Positions 27,201 to 39,598 of a stretch of 64,000 nucleotides of DNA are shown in pieces. The stretch's first letter is position 1, and every line of letters begins with the position of its first letter. The notes beneath the pieces are model-generated. The model saw only the letters and a list, made by a program, of their open reading frames with translations, had not been told where the DNA came from and made no database searches. The position numbers and the translations under genes are program-made. The stretch is from NCBI GenBank assembly GCA_964035545.1, contig OZ037765.1:15990698-16054697 (forward strand), read 5' to 3'. Source of the stretch: Bugula neritina. Its lineage: Eukaryota > Bryozoa > Gymnolaemata > Cheilostomatida > Bugulidae.

Positions 27201-30200
27201 CTTTGTCTTTTGCCATCTCTATAAAACTATTAAAAAGCCTTATTCCTTGTATCATCCCCAAAGATACGACTCTACGCACAAGCTTAATAGCCTTCAACAT
27301 GGCTGTTATGGGTGGAGACAAACAAATGAAATATCAAAGAGAAATAGACGACAAATATCTTACCATTGTCATTTTTCTCATCTTTCGTTCCAACAGCCTG
27401 GCCAAATGACTCTTTACTATCACACAGACTTGCAAACTTAAGCAGGCACTGAGCTACAACACACATTCAATGAATAGTCTAAAACATGTATAATACATGG
27501 CACTTATACTATGATTTGGTATATAGGAAAGGTTTTATGTTTCAACAACTACTACAAGTAATTTTGGAATGGCTTTGTGAATGGTGCCATACTACAATAA
27601 ATTCTCAAGGTAGTTGGCCCAGCTAACTATGATCTTACGTCAGACTATACTTCCATGCAATTTTTCCATTTCTATTATTAATAGAAACCATTTCAAATGT
27701 ATTTTGTGATATAAGAAACATTGGTAGACATTTACTACAAAGCATTGACAAGTGAAATGAACAATTTATTGCAAACACTTTGATCAACAATGCCAACTTA
27801 TATTACTATTATAAACATTCCAAACAACCATAGAAAAAGTATTGACAGCAACGTTACAGTAACAACAAAAATAAATTAAGCTTATTTTATCTTTAGGGAT
27901 TACTTTTTTATAGATAGAATACTTGGATTAATAATTCTTGTAAAATCATAGTAACTGCTTAATAAAAATGTAGTAATTTATTTCAGTTATCGTTGTACTA
28001 AAAAGTTGGTCATGCAAGAATTCAGTTGAACTTTTACCATACACAAGTAAAACGACTTACTAAGCAGTCCTTGCACCTCCTTTGCCATCGTCACCTGTGT
28101 AGTCCATATTGGGGCAGACAATGGCTCCAGATCACTAAAATATAAATTTTATACATAATAATAATCAATCCGAGAAAATGATATATTTTCTAGCAATGAT
28201 AATTAAACAGCAAAATAACACAAATTCTTTACGATTTCATAGAGTTTTAAAGCAAAAAAAATTGGACTAATTCATTATTAGTTTTCACTTTCACACAAAG
28301 GATGTGTAGATCTAAAAGGCATCAGGTCGGGCTCAGTGTGTACAACATGAATCAGCCAATAAATGCATAAAGTTTCCCAACTCCGCTGTGACAACATGAT
28401 CATAACTGGCATTATTGTAGATTATACACACCTGTTTGCGCTGTTGTCACTGAGCACATCTTCAGACATATTTAGCCACATGGCATACAGACTGAGATTC
28501 TCTATACAGTCCTCATAAGTACCAAATGGAAGGCAATTGGGTCCTGTTAAGCTTAAACCAGTTGATTTAGCACCATCTTCCAGAAAGCCTACAGCATACA
28601 GATTTAGATGAGAAATGGCCTGCATACAATACACACAGTGAAGCTACACATTATTCATTTCAACTACATATATCTAAAAGGGAAAACACAGTCTGTTGCT
28701 TCTACTCATTTTTAAAATTATAAATCAACTGTCAGCAAGTGTTTTGCATATTGTTTCTTTGCTGGTACATCAAGCAAATGACAAAATTTGAGGACAAAAA
28801 TGGCTGATTTAAAAGTTTCAGAGCATTTTGGCTCAACTTGGATACTGCCACTTTTCAAGGATAATTTTGAGCCCTCGCATCAAATTTCTGGTATACAAAG
28901 TAGAAACACTAGTGTTTGTCTTTCTGTCTGCATGGGAAGTAAGCACTGGTGCATCATGTTAAAAAAACAGATTTAAGACATTTATAATATTTAAAATGAC
29001 CCAAAAATATTTTTCCAATACAATAAAATTAGGTCACTTATTATTGCATGGATTGTTTCAACATTTATTTCTGAACTAATGTGACACAAGCTCAGTTGAT
29101 ATTCAACATGTTACACATTGTTGTAAGTTGTAACAGCTCTTATAGTTTACCAACTGTCAGCGACGGAGTTATTTAACACACTGCTGTTGATAAGTAGCTC
29201 CCTTCGCAAATAAAGTAAAACAATATAACATGTGCCATTTTCATTTTGTATACAGTCACTATGCAATTAATGACACATCCAAAAAGTTTCTCTATGAACT
29301 TCTCTAACCAAATCAGAATATAATTCTTACCAGCTTGCTCTGAAGGCCAACTCCACAAATTTCTTTCCAAGTCTTGCAACACACAAGTTAAACGAACTGA
29401 CACAACTGCTTTGGTTTGAATATCCATCTGCATATTCTAACAAAACAATGCAACAGCAACATCAAAACACTTTATTTGATGTAATAATTCAGACTACATT
29501 CAAAACCGCAAATTACTATTTCATCAATGTAAACAAACTATGCACATTTCAATGATTGCAAAAACTATATATAAGTCATAACACAAGCATAAAAGGTTGT
29601 GAGCTTTAAAATTTCAAAAAATCGACAAAATAAATTTGTTTACCAAAAGCTATCAAAAAGACATACTCCTAAATGTCAAATTATTGACAAACTTGTTTAT
29701 ACTGAAGAACCTGGAGTTATAATCACTATTCTTTAAATCTGAACTACTTACCAACTTCTGTTTAAACACATCTAAAAGACCACAAAGATTCTTAAACTTT
29801 TCAGGTACTCTGTTTAAGTGAACCATTTGAAAAGAAGTGGTTGAGTTTGGAGACCACAAACAACCAGTGTAGAACTTTCTGGAAGGCTCCAATGATTGCA
29901 CAAATAGTGGAACAACACTATAACATCAATACACCAGATTATGAAGATAACAAAGTGAAAACACAACTAGAGGCAGGTATAATTAACACATATAAATAAT
30001 TATATTAAAGTTTACAAGCAAAATTGGTAACCATTTCCAAACACAACATAGATGAAAAATAAAAATATATACAAACAATTCTCATGCGAAAAATATTATA
30101 GACCAGAAATATGATTGCGTTGAATATATTTTCAATGAGTTAATAAATATACACACCATGATGTAGTTTGACTAGCCACAGCAATTGCACTGACGAGCAT

Positions 30201-33200
30201 GTTGATTCTACTTTCATCTGATATTGAATATGATTTGGGATAAATCACAACAAAGCTTGCTAGGCCATACCACCTGCAGAGACAGTGTACTTTAGAAGGG
30301 AATTCTTGCTTATTATGATGCAGCTCTTTCAATGCAGGTGCCCAGAGGCCTAAAATAATGATAGTTAAATTTTTGAAAACTAATTTGTCTGCAACTTCTT
30401 TGCTAGTAAATGTTACTAAATGAATGCAGTAGCTAAGAAACAATGCATGTTTATCATATTAAGACATTAAAAGATACACAGAAAAACATTAAACGCAACT
30501 ATAAAAGTATTTTAAACAGAACTTAACAATTACCAAGGAACTCATACATGAAATATAAACTGACGCATGATATATTTTAGTTTTGCTGTGATAGAAATAT
30601 AAAGAGAAGGAAAATATTAATTGAAATTTTATTTCAAACTGGTAATGAAATGACTAAATGTATTGTGTCAGTGAACACACAGTAAGATACGTTTTGCATG
30701 TACCTGTTCAATTGCAATTATTACACAGCAGAATTGTCCAACAATCCATAAACAGATTATTCTAATAAAATAATTTCAGTATTGGTACCTTCTTTGGATG
30801 ATGAAGGTTCCGAACTGATTTGTAGAGCTGGGGTGTTCGTATTCTCAGAAGTTGATTGCAAATTTTCTCCTTTAATGCAATAAAAAGTTATCCCAAAGGG
30901 AAAATTAGCAAATGTAATTTCATCTGTTAGCTCCTGCCATTTAGCTGTGTTAAAATCCAAGCCCTGCAAAAATTCAAACAAAATATTAATATCAAGATCC
31001 ATGAATATATGATCTTTAACCTGAATGCTTAGAGCTTAGAAACAACATCAATTAGAATTTCTAAATCACTGAAAGGTTGTGAAAACTTGCTACCAATAAA
31101 ATACCATTACAATCTAAAAAGAAATTTTTAAATGTAGTTTTGAAACTTTTCATATAATAATTTAGGGATACCAACAAAAAAAACTCAAAATTAACAATTG
31201 AGTTAAACATGTGCCACATATATATGAAGAGAGGGGTGCGTCATTGAAAAAGAAGAATTAGGGCTGTTCCTTAAGCCTAGAGTGCCATTGACTGCCGTTT
31301 AGTACACTAACTTTAATACTAATTTTCATTTCATTATAGTAAACTAGATTGTATAACTTTCAGATATAAAAAAAGTGGAATGTATTGGTAAGCAATTAGA
31401 AATTATTATTTAGGAGTATGTCTAACAAAATATTGTGCAGAAACATACAGTAATGAAACAGATAGACCATACAATTCCATGTTTATTAAAGACCAGAACA
31501 CATCTATGTCAGGCAAAATACCTTTGCTTGCTTAATTATTATACTAGTTATCTAGGCGAGCCAACTCTCTGCTGAAACATTAGTTAGAGATGTGCTGCAC
31601 ATTACCGTGAATAAACGTTTTTATTGGTCTGTTTCTGCAAGAGGAACTTTTACTATCTCCCATTAATTTGAAAAACTAATGTTACATTTGAAATATGACA
31701 AACAATATGATGCATTCAAACATCTTGCCAGAACAGTTCAAATAAACTATACGTATAAATAACCATTGTAAGTGATGACAAAAGAAAGACTGCACTAGAA
31801 TATGATAATATGTCGTTAGTAACAGTTTAGAAAAACACAAGGTATCCTGCTTCTGGCATACTGTATATATGCTAATTCTCTCCAAACTGATTCCAAGTCT
31901 AGTTGACTTGCTGACTATTGTACTTGAAATTCCTTGATTAAACTACTTTATTAAAATTATTGATGTAATTTGCTCAAGTGATTGGCTTGACTAGAAATTT
32001 TGATTGGCTTATTGTAAATCTTTGAAATTTGAACAAGTCAATATCCCAAATTACTTAATTGTTCAAATCAATATGTTAAATCACAACGAAAATTATTATT
32101 TTAAAACTAATTACAATTTAATGCTACTAGAGATATTGGATGGCTTTGCAAATATTTCATATTATATTTAAACCATTTTTAATTGTATTAACCTCAACTT
32201 TAAAGTAGTTAGACCTAAAGCTTCATTCTTTTTACTTAAATTACCAAACTTGAATTAGAAAAATATTTAATTACAAAATGCACATTTTTTGGTGCCAATA
32301 CATCATTGCAACCAATAACACTGTAGTATTACTTAACCTAATTTTTAACAAAACAAATGAAATGTTTCACAAAATGTGGAAAGTTATATTAAATACTATG
32401 CAAGCTACCGACCAGCATCACTGGTTAAGAAAATTACGATGGTTGGGTAGCATAGTTTTGATAAACTAATAAATACATGAAAACCTAGACAAGTATACTT
32501 TTGTGTAGGAATATCTTGAATTAGTGGTCAACTTCCATTCATGAATTACTTCTTCCAACTGTGCCACAAATCTGTAAAAGCAAATACAGAAGTTGGGTAA
32601 TAGCAAGTCCAATCACATGCTAATTAAATTCAGTAGATAATCGATTCAAGTTGTTGAGAGTAAATTAGATTTGACTTACAAGCAATTGATCAAGATATCT
32701 AAGTTTATTCAAAAGATCACATGAAAAAATAGAAATAGGTGGCAGTTACATGCAACGGGTAGCTTAAATAAAAGAAATTGGTAAGCCAACTGTATACACA
32801 CACGCACGCACGCGCACACTCGCACACACACACACACACACATATATTTGAAACAAATACTAAATCAATGAATTTATTGTAAACACTGTAATATTGCCTT
32901 GAGAATAGGAACCAAATCAACTTGGACCCAGTGTGCAAAAGTAGGCCAGTAACTTGCTTACCTTTCAAACTCTGAAGCTGTTGTAAAGTCAGTTATCTCA
33001 AAGATGTCTGTACCATCCTACAAAAGCTCTTGAATTACAGGAAATCAAGTTATTATATAAGGTTTTTAATGTCAGTCACACTTATAAAACTTGAATCATG
33101 TGCAAACAATTAGAAGTTATAAGCTACAGTGTGAAAAGTATTTAAAGTAAAGTATTAAAGCTTCAGCTAAGTTTTGTCAGATTGATTGACTATTTATCCT

Positions 33201-33490
33201 GGAATCAATGCTGTTGCAAACACTAAGGCCTAATGTTTTTGAAAAAAATGAAAGATGTGGAATTCATCAGCAGTCTACCATACATGTTAAATGAAACTAA
33301 ATTGTTTTTAGTGAGATTCAGACAAGCACCTGCAAACACAAATTTCTTAATAAAAAGCAATAAGCATACATTATTATGTAGCAGCATTAATAATTGAAAA
33401 CATAATAAAGCATGTAATTGCAAAATTGCATGAAATGCTAATGACTATACATGCAGGCTGTGTCGAAGAAATTACCTCTGATTCAGACAT
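21254..33490 (-). CDS. RAB3GAP1: Rab3 GTPase-activating protein catalytic subunit
   Basis: Catalytic subunit of the RAB3GAP1-RAB3GAP2 complex: GAP for Rab3 and, from the literature, exchange factor for Rab18, acting at membranes in exocytosis, ER and autophagy. Minus-strand exons: 33476-33490, 32962-33017, 32499-32571, 30789-30963, 30157-30349, 29752-29917, 29331-29436, 28432-28588, 28061-28134, 27364-27453, 26521-26684, 25863-25937, 25517-25689, 24693-25148, 24362-24443, 23609-23717, 23384-23505, 23088-23184, 21691-22016, 21254-21478. They total 2934 nt, 977 codons plus stop; all phases agree and the length is close to human (about 981). Landmarks: start MSESE then FEITDFTTASEFER; CRWYGLASFVVI; FQMVHLNRVPEKF; LKAVAHLWHEFVLEMRYR; KLQMLNCCIEKK; acidic EEFFDCE; VPLTQEPSPMTEDMLEEH; DFVRWYSPRDFIEES; NMWQEAWSNAKPIPAKRQKR followed by LFNDTKEAEK (basic stretch expected to hold the catalytic Arg); C-terminal EYILRTVAPRPTPYSQ and LCGAFSEDSTFV. 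Start chosen because MSESE joins in phase to the conserved exon. The donor of exon 32499-32571 (AAA|GTATAC) is the weakest join. Confidence 0.96.
22366..22843 (+). mobile_element. Possible solo LTR-like insertion in a RAB3GAP1 intron
   Basis: A GC-richer block inside the intron between exons 21691-22016 and 23088-23184. It opens TGTTAACCCCC and can be read to end ACAACA. It carries a CCAAT box followed about 15 bases later by TTAAAAGG, a TATA-like promoter arrangement on the + strand. There is no clear target-site duplication (TGTTA on the left, ATATTA on the right) and no coding part. Boundaries are uncertain; it could equally be another kind of repeat. Confidence 0.3.
23886..24307. mobile_element. 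Foldback MITE: near-perfect 420-bp palindrome in a RAB3GAP1 intron
   Basis: The left arm from 23886 (GGGTCATTTTACTTAATTTA) is mirrored by the right arm ending at 24307 (TAAATTAAGTAAAGTGGCCC) with few mismatches. The arms meet at a GC-rich hairpin, GACCGTTACG...CGTAACGGTC, near 24087-24115. Flanking TTAT is present on both sides (23882-23885 and 24308-24311), consistent with a 4-bp target duplication. No coding capacity. It fills about two thirds of the 644-bp intron between exons 24362-24443 and 23609-23717. Confidence 0.93.
32795..32846. repeat. (CA)n/(CGCA)n microsatellite
   Basis: ACACACACGCACGCACGCGC passing into uninterrupted CA dinucleotides, in a RAB3GAP1 intron. Confidence 0.95.
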
Positions 33491-34003
33491 TGTTATTTTT
33501 CCTCAAGGGTTTGATGGGATATGTCTATTGCTGGTCACATGTCCACTTCACAGGCTGACATAAAACATATTAACAATCATTGGCTATAATTCTTCCATTC
33601 TTAGTTTTAGCATATATTTTTATATTTAGACTTATTGCTATGCTCAGTTTTCAAAACATTTACACAGTAAATATTTATGGACAGCATGTGAAATACTAAT
33701 GCTATTACATTTATAATGTGAATGCTGGAATACTTCAAATTGTAAAAACCTGTGAGCTCAAAACATAACTTGAAGATGAGAAGAAAAAATTTGGCTTTGT
33801 CCTCAGAAAAAAAACACCCAATTTCAATTTACTGTACAAAGATGGCATTCAAGAACTAGGAGTATCTGTGAATTTTCTAATGCAGCACAGAGAAAAGTAA
33901 GAGATATATGTTAATTCAAACCCATTTAAATGACACTTGTCAACAATCAAAATTACAAGTTCACTAAATTGTTTTAGTAGGAACTAGGATGTCCCCACAA
34001 TTT

Positions 34004-35836
34004 TGAATAGAATTTTTTCAGGAGTCCTTCTTAGGGCATTTATATTTTGAAGTTGTCTCCTCTCACCCAGGAACAGAAGAAACTCCATGAGGAGAGAAAG
34101 CACATAAAATCAGCAGAAATTTAAGGTTTATGTGAAAATTATTGCCAGAATGAGTTTTTTTCTTTTCTGAGATGAATATTTTGGTAATGTCCTAAAGTTC
34201 AACATTTAAATTAAGTTTGTGAAGAAATATTTTTACAGTGTATTTCCAATGAATAGCTTGCAAGCTGATTTGTGGTTGTTATGATATGCCATTTTGCAGT
34301 GGTCCAATTAACAGTAGTGCACTGTAATTAACCTGGCACACTTTCATTGTATACATTACATAAAAAAATCATATAATGAGCTAGAAATCAGACAGAAACC
34401 TTACACAGCATCTGATTTTCTAAAATAGATACTAACCAAACTGATTACTGCAACTTAGTGAAAAAGTGATCTGATTGCTTTCACAGAAGTTAAAACTTGG
34501 AATATTGAAGCCCTAAAAGATTTTTGCAGAAAAAGAGGTTACAAGAATACTGGTTCGAAGAATGAGCTTATTGCTCGGGTAGAATTTCTCTATAATATTC
34601 AAATACCTGAAGAGCCTGGAGCAAAGCAGCAAGAAGCATCACAAAAAGTAGATTACAAAACTCTACACAATGCTGTAGTTCCAACTATTGATCTAGCTAC
34701 GAGAGGCACACAGACAGGCACGCATACAGACACACAGACAGGCACAGGAGACAGGCACAGGAAAGAGGCACATGAGATAAGTATGGAGACAAAAAATTGC
34801 CCATTTTTGGCCAATTTCGCCTACAAAGTTGATTTTTTAGTCCCGGCAAAATATCTCAGCAGGAAAACATAATAATTGAATAAAAAAATTACTGATTTAA
34901 TCCTGAGAAATTTCTACATTGCAACTTTTTATCCTTCCAAAAACTTTTATAGATTTTTTATAAATTAGTAATTTATACACTGAAAATACGATATTATTTG
35001 TAAGTAATCACCATTGTGCAGCACTTTGTGCTTTAGTGAACATGTAGAGATGAGAATATACTGATGGGTACATTACTAATAACAGACTTGCTAGCTGACA
35101 GGCTAGTGAATAGCTTGGTGTGTACTTTATTTGTGGAGCAGCCATAATGGAGTACTGATAGATGATGCAACCCTAATTGAGGTAGCTGTTTATTTGAATA
35201 TTCCACTAAAATATTAGTGAAATACTGAGCAAACTGAACATACAACAAAGCTAGTTAAGCTTCTTTCAATAATCAAATTTATTTACCCTTGAGTTCATAA
35301 TGAACAGTACAAAGCTCTATTTTGGATTGTAATAACTTCTTTTTAATTATTTGTACACAGGTACGCAGTGCAAGCACAGTTAGGCATTGTTGTTTGATAC
35401 TATAACAACTGACCAAGTTTTCACAAAGTATAGGCAACTGGACTGCTGCCACATTACAGTGCAATCGAACTTTGAACTGTTTTGCTAATGTATACAATGG
35501 AAGTGTACCAGGTTAATTGCAGTGCACTACTAGATGGGTATTTTGACCTAGTTAATTAGGCCACTGCAAAATGGCATACCACAACAATCACAAACTAGCT
35601 TACTAGTTATTCATTTTTTACAGACTTGATTTAAATGTTGAACTATAGGACATTGTCAAAATATTCAACTCAGAAAAGAAGAAACTCATGCTAGCAATAG
35701 TCTTCACACAAACATTAAATTTCTACAGATTTTATGTGCTTTTTCTCCATCATGGAGGTTCTCTTGTTCATGGGTGGGAGGAGACAACTCCAAAATATAA
35801 ATGCCCTAAGAAGGACTCCTGAAAAAAATCTATTGA
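34004..35836. mobile_element. Long terminal-inverted-repeat DNA element, 1.8 kb, with SAP-domain cargo
   Basis: The left arm (about 34004-34357) and right arm (about 35490-35836) are inverted copies over about 340 bases. Landmarks are TCAGGAGTCCTTCTTAGGGC on the left against GCCCTAAGAAGGACTCCTGA on the right, AAGTTGTCTCCTCTCACCC against GGGTGGGAGGAGACAACT, and GCCATTTTGCAGTGG against CCACTGCAAAATGGC. The arms are clearly diverged and have small indels. The 1.1-kb centre holds the reading frame at 34462-34872. No transposase was recognised, so it is probably non-autonomous. I could not define the target-site duplication. The outer arm is related to the element at 61850-64000. Confidence 0.85.
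34462..34872 (+). pseudogene. SAP-domain reading frame inside the TIR element (fragment)
   Basis: An open frame of about 136 codons runs from just after a stop (34459-34461) to TAA at 34870-34872. It has no ATG before its core, but a CACAG acceptor at 34482-34486 would start an exon in this frame. The core reads WNIEALKDFCRKRGYKNTGS followed by KNELIARVEFLYN. This fits the SAP motif (two helices, with Arg-Gly turn, Gly-x-Lys and Leu-Ile-x-Arg-Val), a DNA-binding module. From about 34700 the frame runs through an (ACAGGC)n-type repeat that gives Thr-Gly-Thr-His-rich sequence and loses any resemblance to protein. It is likely an exon fragment captured by, or left over from, an autonomous element. 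The SAP identity is fairly sure; the source gene is unknown. Confidence 0.6.
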
Positions 35837-36039
35837 AAGATAAGCTCAAGATAAATGTCAGGCCTATTTTCTGTAAATCAAAGCAAGTGCCATATGAGGT
35901 TTGCTAGAGGTGTGTGAAAACTAATACAGTTCAATGTTTGCAGTATACCCGTGGTTCTTATACAAAAGACACAGCTACCTGGACAACAAAATCCAAATCA
36001 TCCTTAGACTAGGTCCTAGAAATTCCTTATCTATATAGT

Positions 36040-36240
36040 AAAAAACATCCTCCGAAACGGAAGCCTGACTTCGGGCTAAACTCGGGCCCCTGAATCATCC
36101 GCATCGGATGCCCGATTGGAATTGGCACCTGAATAGGCGGAAACGGACGCCCTGAACTCAATCGTGCGCCCGAATCGTATGTCCCAAATGATTTCGGGGC
36201 GTCTGATTTGGCCGAAGTCGGCGACTTCCGACTCTCGCTA
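36040..36240. other. GC-rich island of unknown nature
   Basis: About 200 bases with much higher GC and CpG content than the surroundings, with repeated CGGA/TCGG words such as GACTTCGGGC, GATTTCGGGGC and GAAGTCGGCGACTTCCGA. No protein or RNA family is recognised. It lies 200 bases beyond the TIR element and shares its TTCGGA vocabulary with 36625-36735. Confidence 0.4.
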
Positions 36241-36511
36241 GTTGCAAGAGGTTACAAAAATAAAATACAAAACAAATACATATGAGTGAAATACAAATAA
36301 TAAAATATAAATTTCCAGATTTACTACACCATTTACATAACATTAACCTAAACTTATAAATTATAATTTTATTAGTATTACATTTACTACTAAAACTATA
36401 AGTTCTACTCAACAACTATAACTTATAAGTAAGTATAACTATTAGTATTACTACTAGTATTACACATACAGTTAATATTACTAGTAGTATTAATATTAGA
36501 CTTAGAAGTAG

Positions 36512-36980
36512 GTGTCATAATGATAATGATACTGTAGTGGAAATCAAGCACGCACTTGTTTTGTTATTATTTGAGTTGTTCTCCCCTGCCACTTTTTTTT
36601 GTATGTTAAATAAATAAGCATGTGAGCCGAATTCGGAACCAAAGGTACGATTTCGGATGGGGTCTGTCCGATTTCGGACAGAACCCTTCCGATTTCGGAC
36701 GGCGGAACTCCGAATTCGACCGATTTCGGACCCCCAAGTGGCAGGCACTTTTCTGACAGTATATAAGGGCGAGCATTTTAGTATCAATTCAGTCTAACAC
36801 TGGAGCTCGCAGAGGAAACTACTATATATATCAATAAAGGCTATTAGAATCAACATTTTACAAAGACTTTTATTCAATAATTAATAGTACTGGCATGCAG
36901 ACTACTTAATCTGTTTCATTAAACCCGCAAAATCATAACAATACTCTGACTCGCACACCGACACTGGCTCTTGAGCAGAA
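36512..36980 (+). mobile_element. Possible LTR-like segment with TATA box and poly(A) signal
   Basis: It starts near TGTCATAATG. It contains short repeats of the word GATTTCGGA (about 36650-36730, four copies), a pair CCTGCCACTT / AAGTGGCAGG flanking that block, a promoter-like GTATATAAGGG (about 36760) and CAATAAAGG (about 36831). This U3-R-U5-like order suggests a solo LTR read on the + strand. I found no target duplication or internal retroelement genes, so boundaries and class are tentative. Confidence 0.35.
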
Positions 36981-37196
36981 GTTGCACTTACAGTTACAAA
37001 AACATAATTTGGCTACTATTTATATAATAGCTCAACCTATTTGCAAGACTTATAGTTATAATTATAATATAAATACAATTATAACTATAGTCTATCAGAT
37101 AAAGCCTTACACTTACAGTTACTCAGTCTCACAGTTAGTATTACTATTACAGTTAAACTTAAAGTTATTATTTACAAAATCTAGCAGCCAAAACTA

Positions 37197-37350
37197 GTTG
37201 AGTAGTAGCAGTACTCTAGTAGTAGTACTGTAGTAGTAGTACTAGTACTGAGTAGTAGTAGCAGCAGCAGTAGTAGTAGCAGTAGTACTAGTAGTAGTAG
37301 TACTAGTAGTAGTCGTTGTACTAGTAGTAGTACTAGTAGTAGCCCATGGC
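37197..37350. repeat. Imperfect (AGT)n trinucleotide array
   Basis: AGTAGTAGT and ACTAGTAGT units interrupted by GCAGCAGCAG; open minus-strand frames over it encode leucine runs and are artefacts. Confidence 0.95.
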
Positions 37351-39415
37351 CATAGTGATAGTCATAGTGATACTGATAAGTGATAGGCACATTTTAATTT
37401 ATATTGATACTCAATTTCATATTGTTATTGAAATTGGTATAATTTTATAATTATTATAATTAATATTTTAATATTATTAAAAAGATGTTATAAATGTATT
37501 ATACTATTAGTATTACTAGTATTATTATTACTATTCTGAGTATTAATATTACTATTACTATTAGTATTACTGTTAGTATTTAACTAAAACTAAAAGTAAA
37601 ACCCAAAAGTAGTACTAGTATACACTTATGACTTACAATAACAACATGATGTATATTAAATATTAATATTTGCTCAAACAGACTCAGAGTCAGAGGTTTA
37701 ACAATAACTCATAACGGTAGTAGTAGTAAAATTTTTGGACTGTGTGCAATCACTTTTGGTATTTCAATTCTCTAACAGTAACATGCATAGCTGTTCACAA
37801 AGGGAAATGTATCTAGCAATAAAATGTACCACTGAAATGAAATATAGTGTATTCCAGTTCAGTATAATACATTCAGAGTTGTCTTCATTCTTGCGCATTA
37901 CTTAACGAGTTAGTTTACTTATACGTGGACCGAGCACTGAACTGAAACTATAAGGTTATAGTTCAATGGGACCGAGTGCCACGAAGCTGGTGGGCGGGTG
38001 TCATCCTGGCAGCTGGGTTCACTGAACTGGAAAAGACCAGGCATAATAATATTATTGAGTTCATTGGTTGGGCTACTGACTCGATTACGAAAGTCTGAAA
38101 GGCCGAAGGCGGCCAGAAAATTGCAAACTTTAAAAGTTTGCAAAAGTGGGAATTAATAGGCACTACGTTTATGCAACTGGTAGAAAATGACAAATATTAT
38201 TGTATTGATGTAACGTGAGCTATCAAAAACGAATATAAGTAGTACATTAGGTAGGCCCCTATCCTAAATTACTAATATGGATTAATTCTAGCTGAAAATA
38301 GTGTGTGCAGAGTATAATTCTTTGTGCACATTATGCACACCATGACTTCATAAGAACAAAATATATTTAATTATATAGGTACACATCCAAACTAAGAATA
38401 TCGATAAAACTTCTTGATAAAACTTCATGGTAAAACCAGAGTAGACATGTTTTTCAGATATGCTTTACTTCATTGTTGCTGTTTATAAGCTGTCTGCTGT
38501 GTTGAGTTAGGTGTTTTTGTTTCTGATTATTGTTAATAAAAAGCATTAAAAAATTTCAATGTGGCGTTTGAAAATTTTTCAATCAATAAATATTAAGAGA
38601 GTTGCTATAATCATGAATTTATAAATGAAAGGTGCTTGAAATGTATTGATTGCAATTGTATGATAATTACTAAAGTCTGATGCTAAAACTTATTAATAAA
38701 ATAAAAAACATTTCAGAAAATTAGAAAAAGAATAATGTGAAATGATTAAAAAAAAACCCATAGAATTAGCTGAAAAATCAGTAATAATTAACCTGCTGGT
38801 TGTGCAAACAATTCCATTAGTCAGTATTGTTAAAATATATATCTTATAGTTAGCGTCCATCCAGAGAGATACTTTGTCATAACCTTATAAAATGATGACA
38901 TTGCATCAGCATAATTTCAGAATTTATAGCAATATCATAATCTTTAATCCATTGGTTCCTATTCTGAGGCTACATATTTTTCAGAGCTTTAAGGGGACGG
39001 TGGGGGAGGGGTGTGAAAAAGAGTGAGGAGCCAGAGGCAATAACTTATATTATACTATGTTTACTATGAATAGTTGAATCATTCAAGCTAACTTCTACTA
39101 TATAACATTTTGTTAATTTTAACATACAAAATAATTATTTTAAACCAACTATATAAGTATCTGGTTCATCACCATCTTATCAAGCTGGTTGTGCATCATG
39201 TGTTAGACAAATATTATAAATGTTTTACCCACTTTATAGTTTTACATGACATAGCTTATAATCTATAATCTTATATTTTTGGTATCCATTGATTTACCTT
39301 ATCTTTTGTATTCATAATTTAATTTTGTATAAATAATGTGTATGAGTTAATGAGAGTTATTGCTATGTTAAATATTATATAAACTCACTCGCGCAAATTT
39401 ATAGTCGCTATCCCT

Positions 39416-39598
39416 GTAAAAAACCCCTGATGGAAAGGGTTTTTGTTAAATCAGGCTAAGGACTTATTTAAATGAGGCACAGGAGCAATTATGACTGGAT
39501 GCTCTTCCTAACGTCACCAATGGCCGTTGTTCGAGCTCGAACCTATGACCTCGTGTTCACTAGGCAAACGCTCTAATCCCTAGACCACGGCTGCTCCC
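39416..39598 (-). mobile_element. tRNA-derived SINE
   Basis: Read on the minus strand from 39598, it begins GGGAGCAGCCGTGGTCTAGG, a tRNA-like 5' end with an A-box-like TGGTCTAGGGATTAGAG. About 50 bases later comes a B box, GGTTCGAGCTC (39533-39543). The body contains TTAGGAAGAGCATCCAGTCA (about 39494-39513), close to the GGAAGGGCATCCAGC-type motif I remember from other metazoan SINEs. The tail runs through CATTTAAATAAGTCCTTAGC to a TTTTTTACAG end. It is not a functional tRNA: acceptor-stem pairing is not maintained after the B box. Confidence 0.85.

Noticed and set aside
37919-38193. GC-richer patch with minus-strand frames of about 75 codons
   Set aside because: No recognisable domain and no supporting splice sites.
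39481-39598. A genuine minus-strand tRNA gene
   Set aside because: A and B boxes are present, but the 3' acceptor arm does not pair with the 5' end and the sequence continues into a SINE body.
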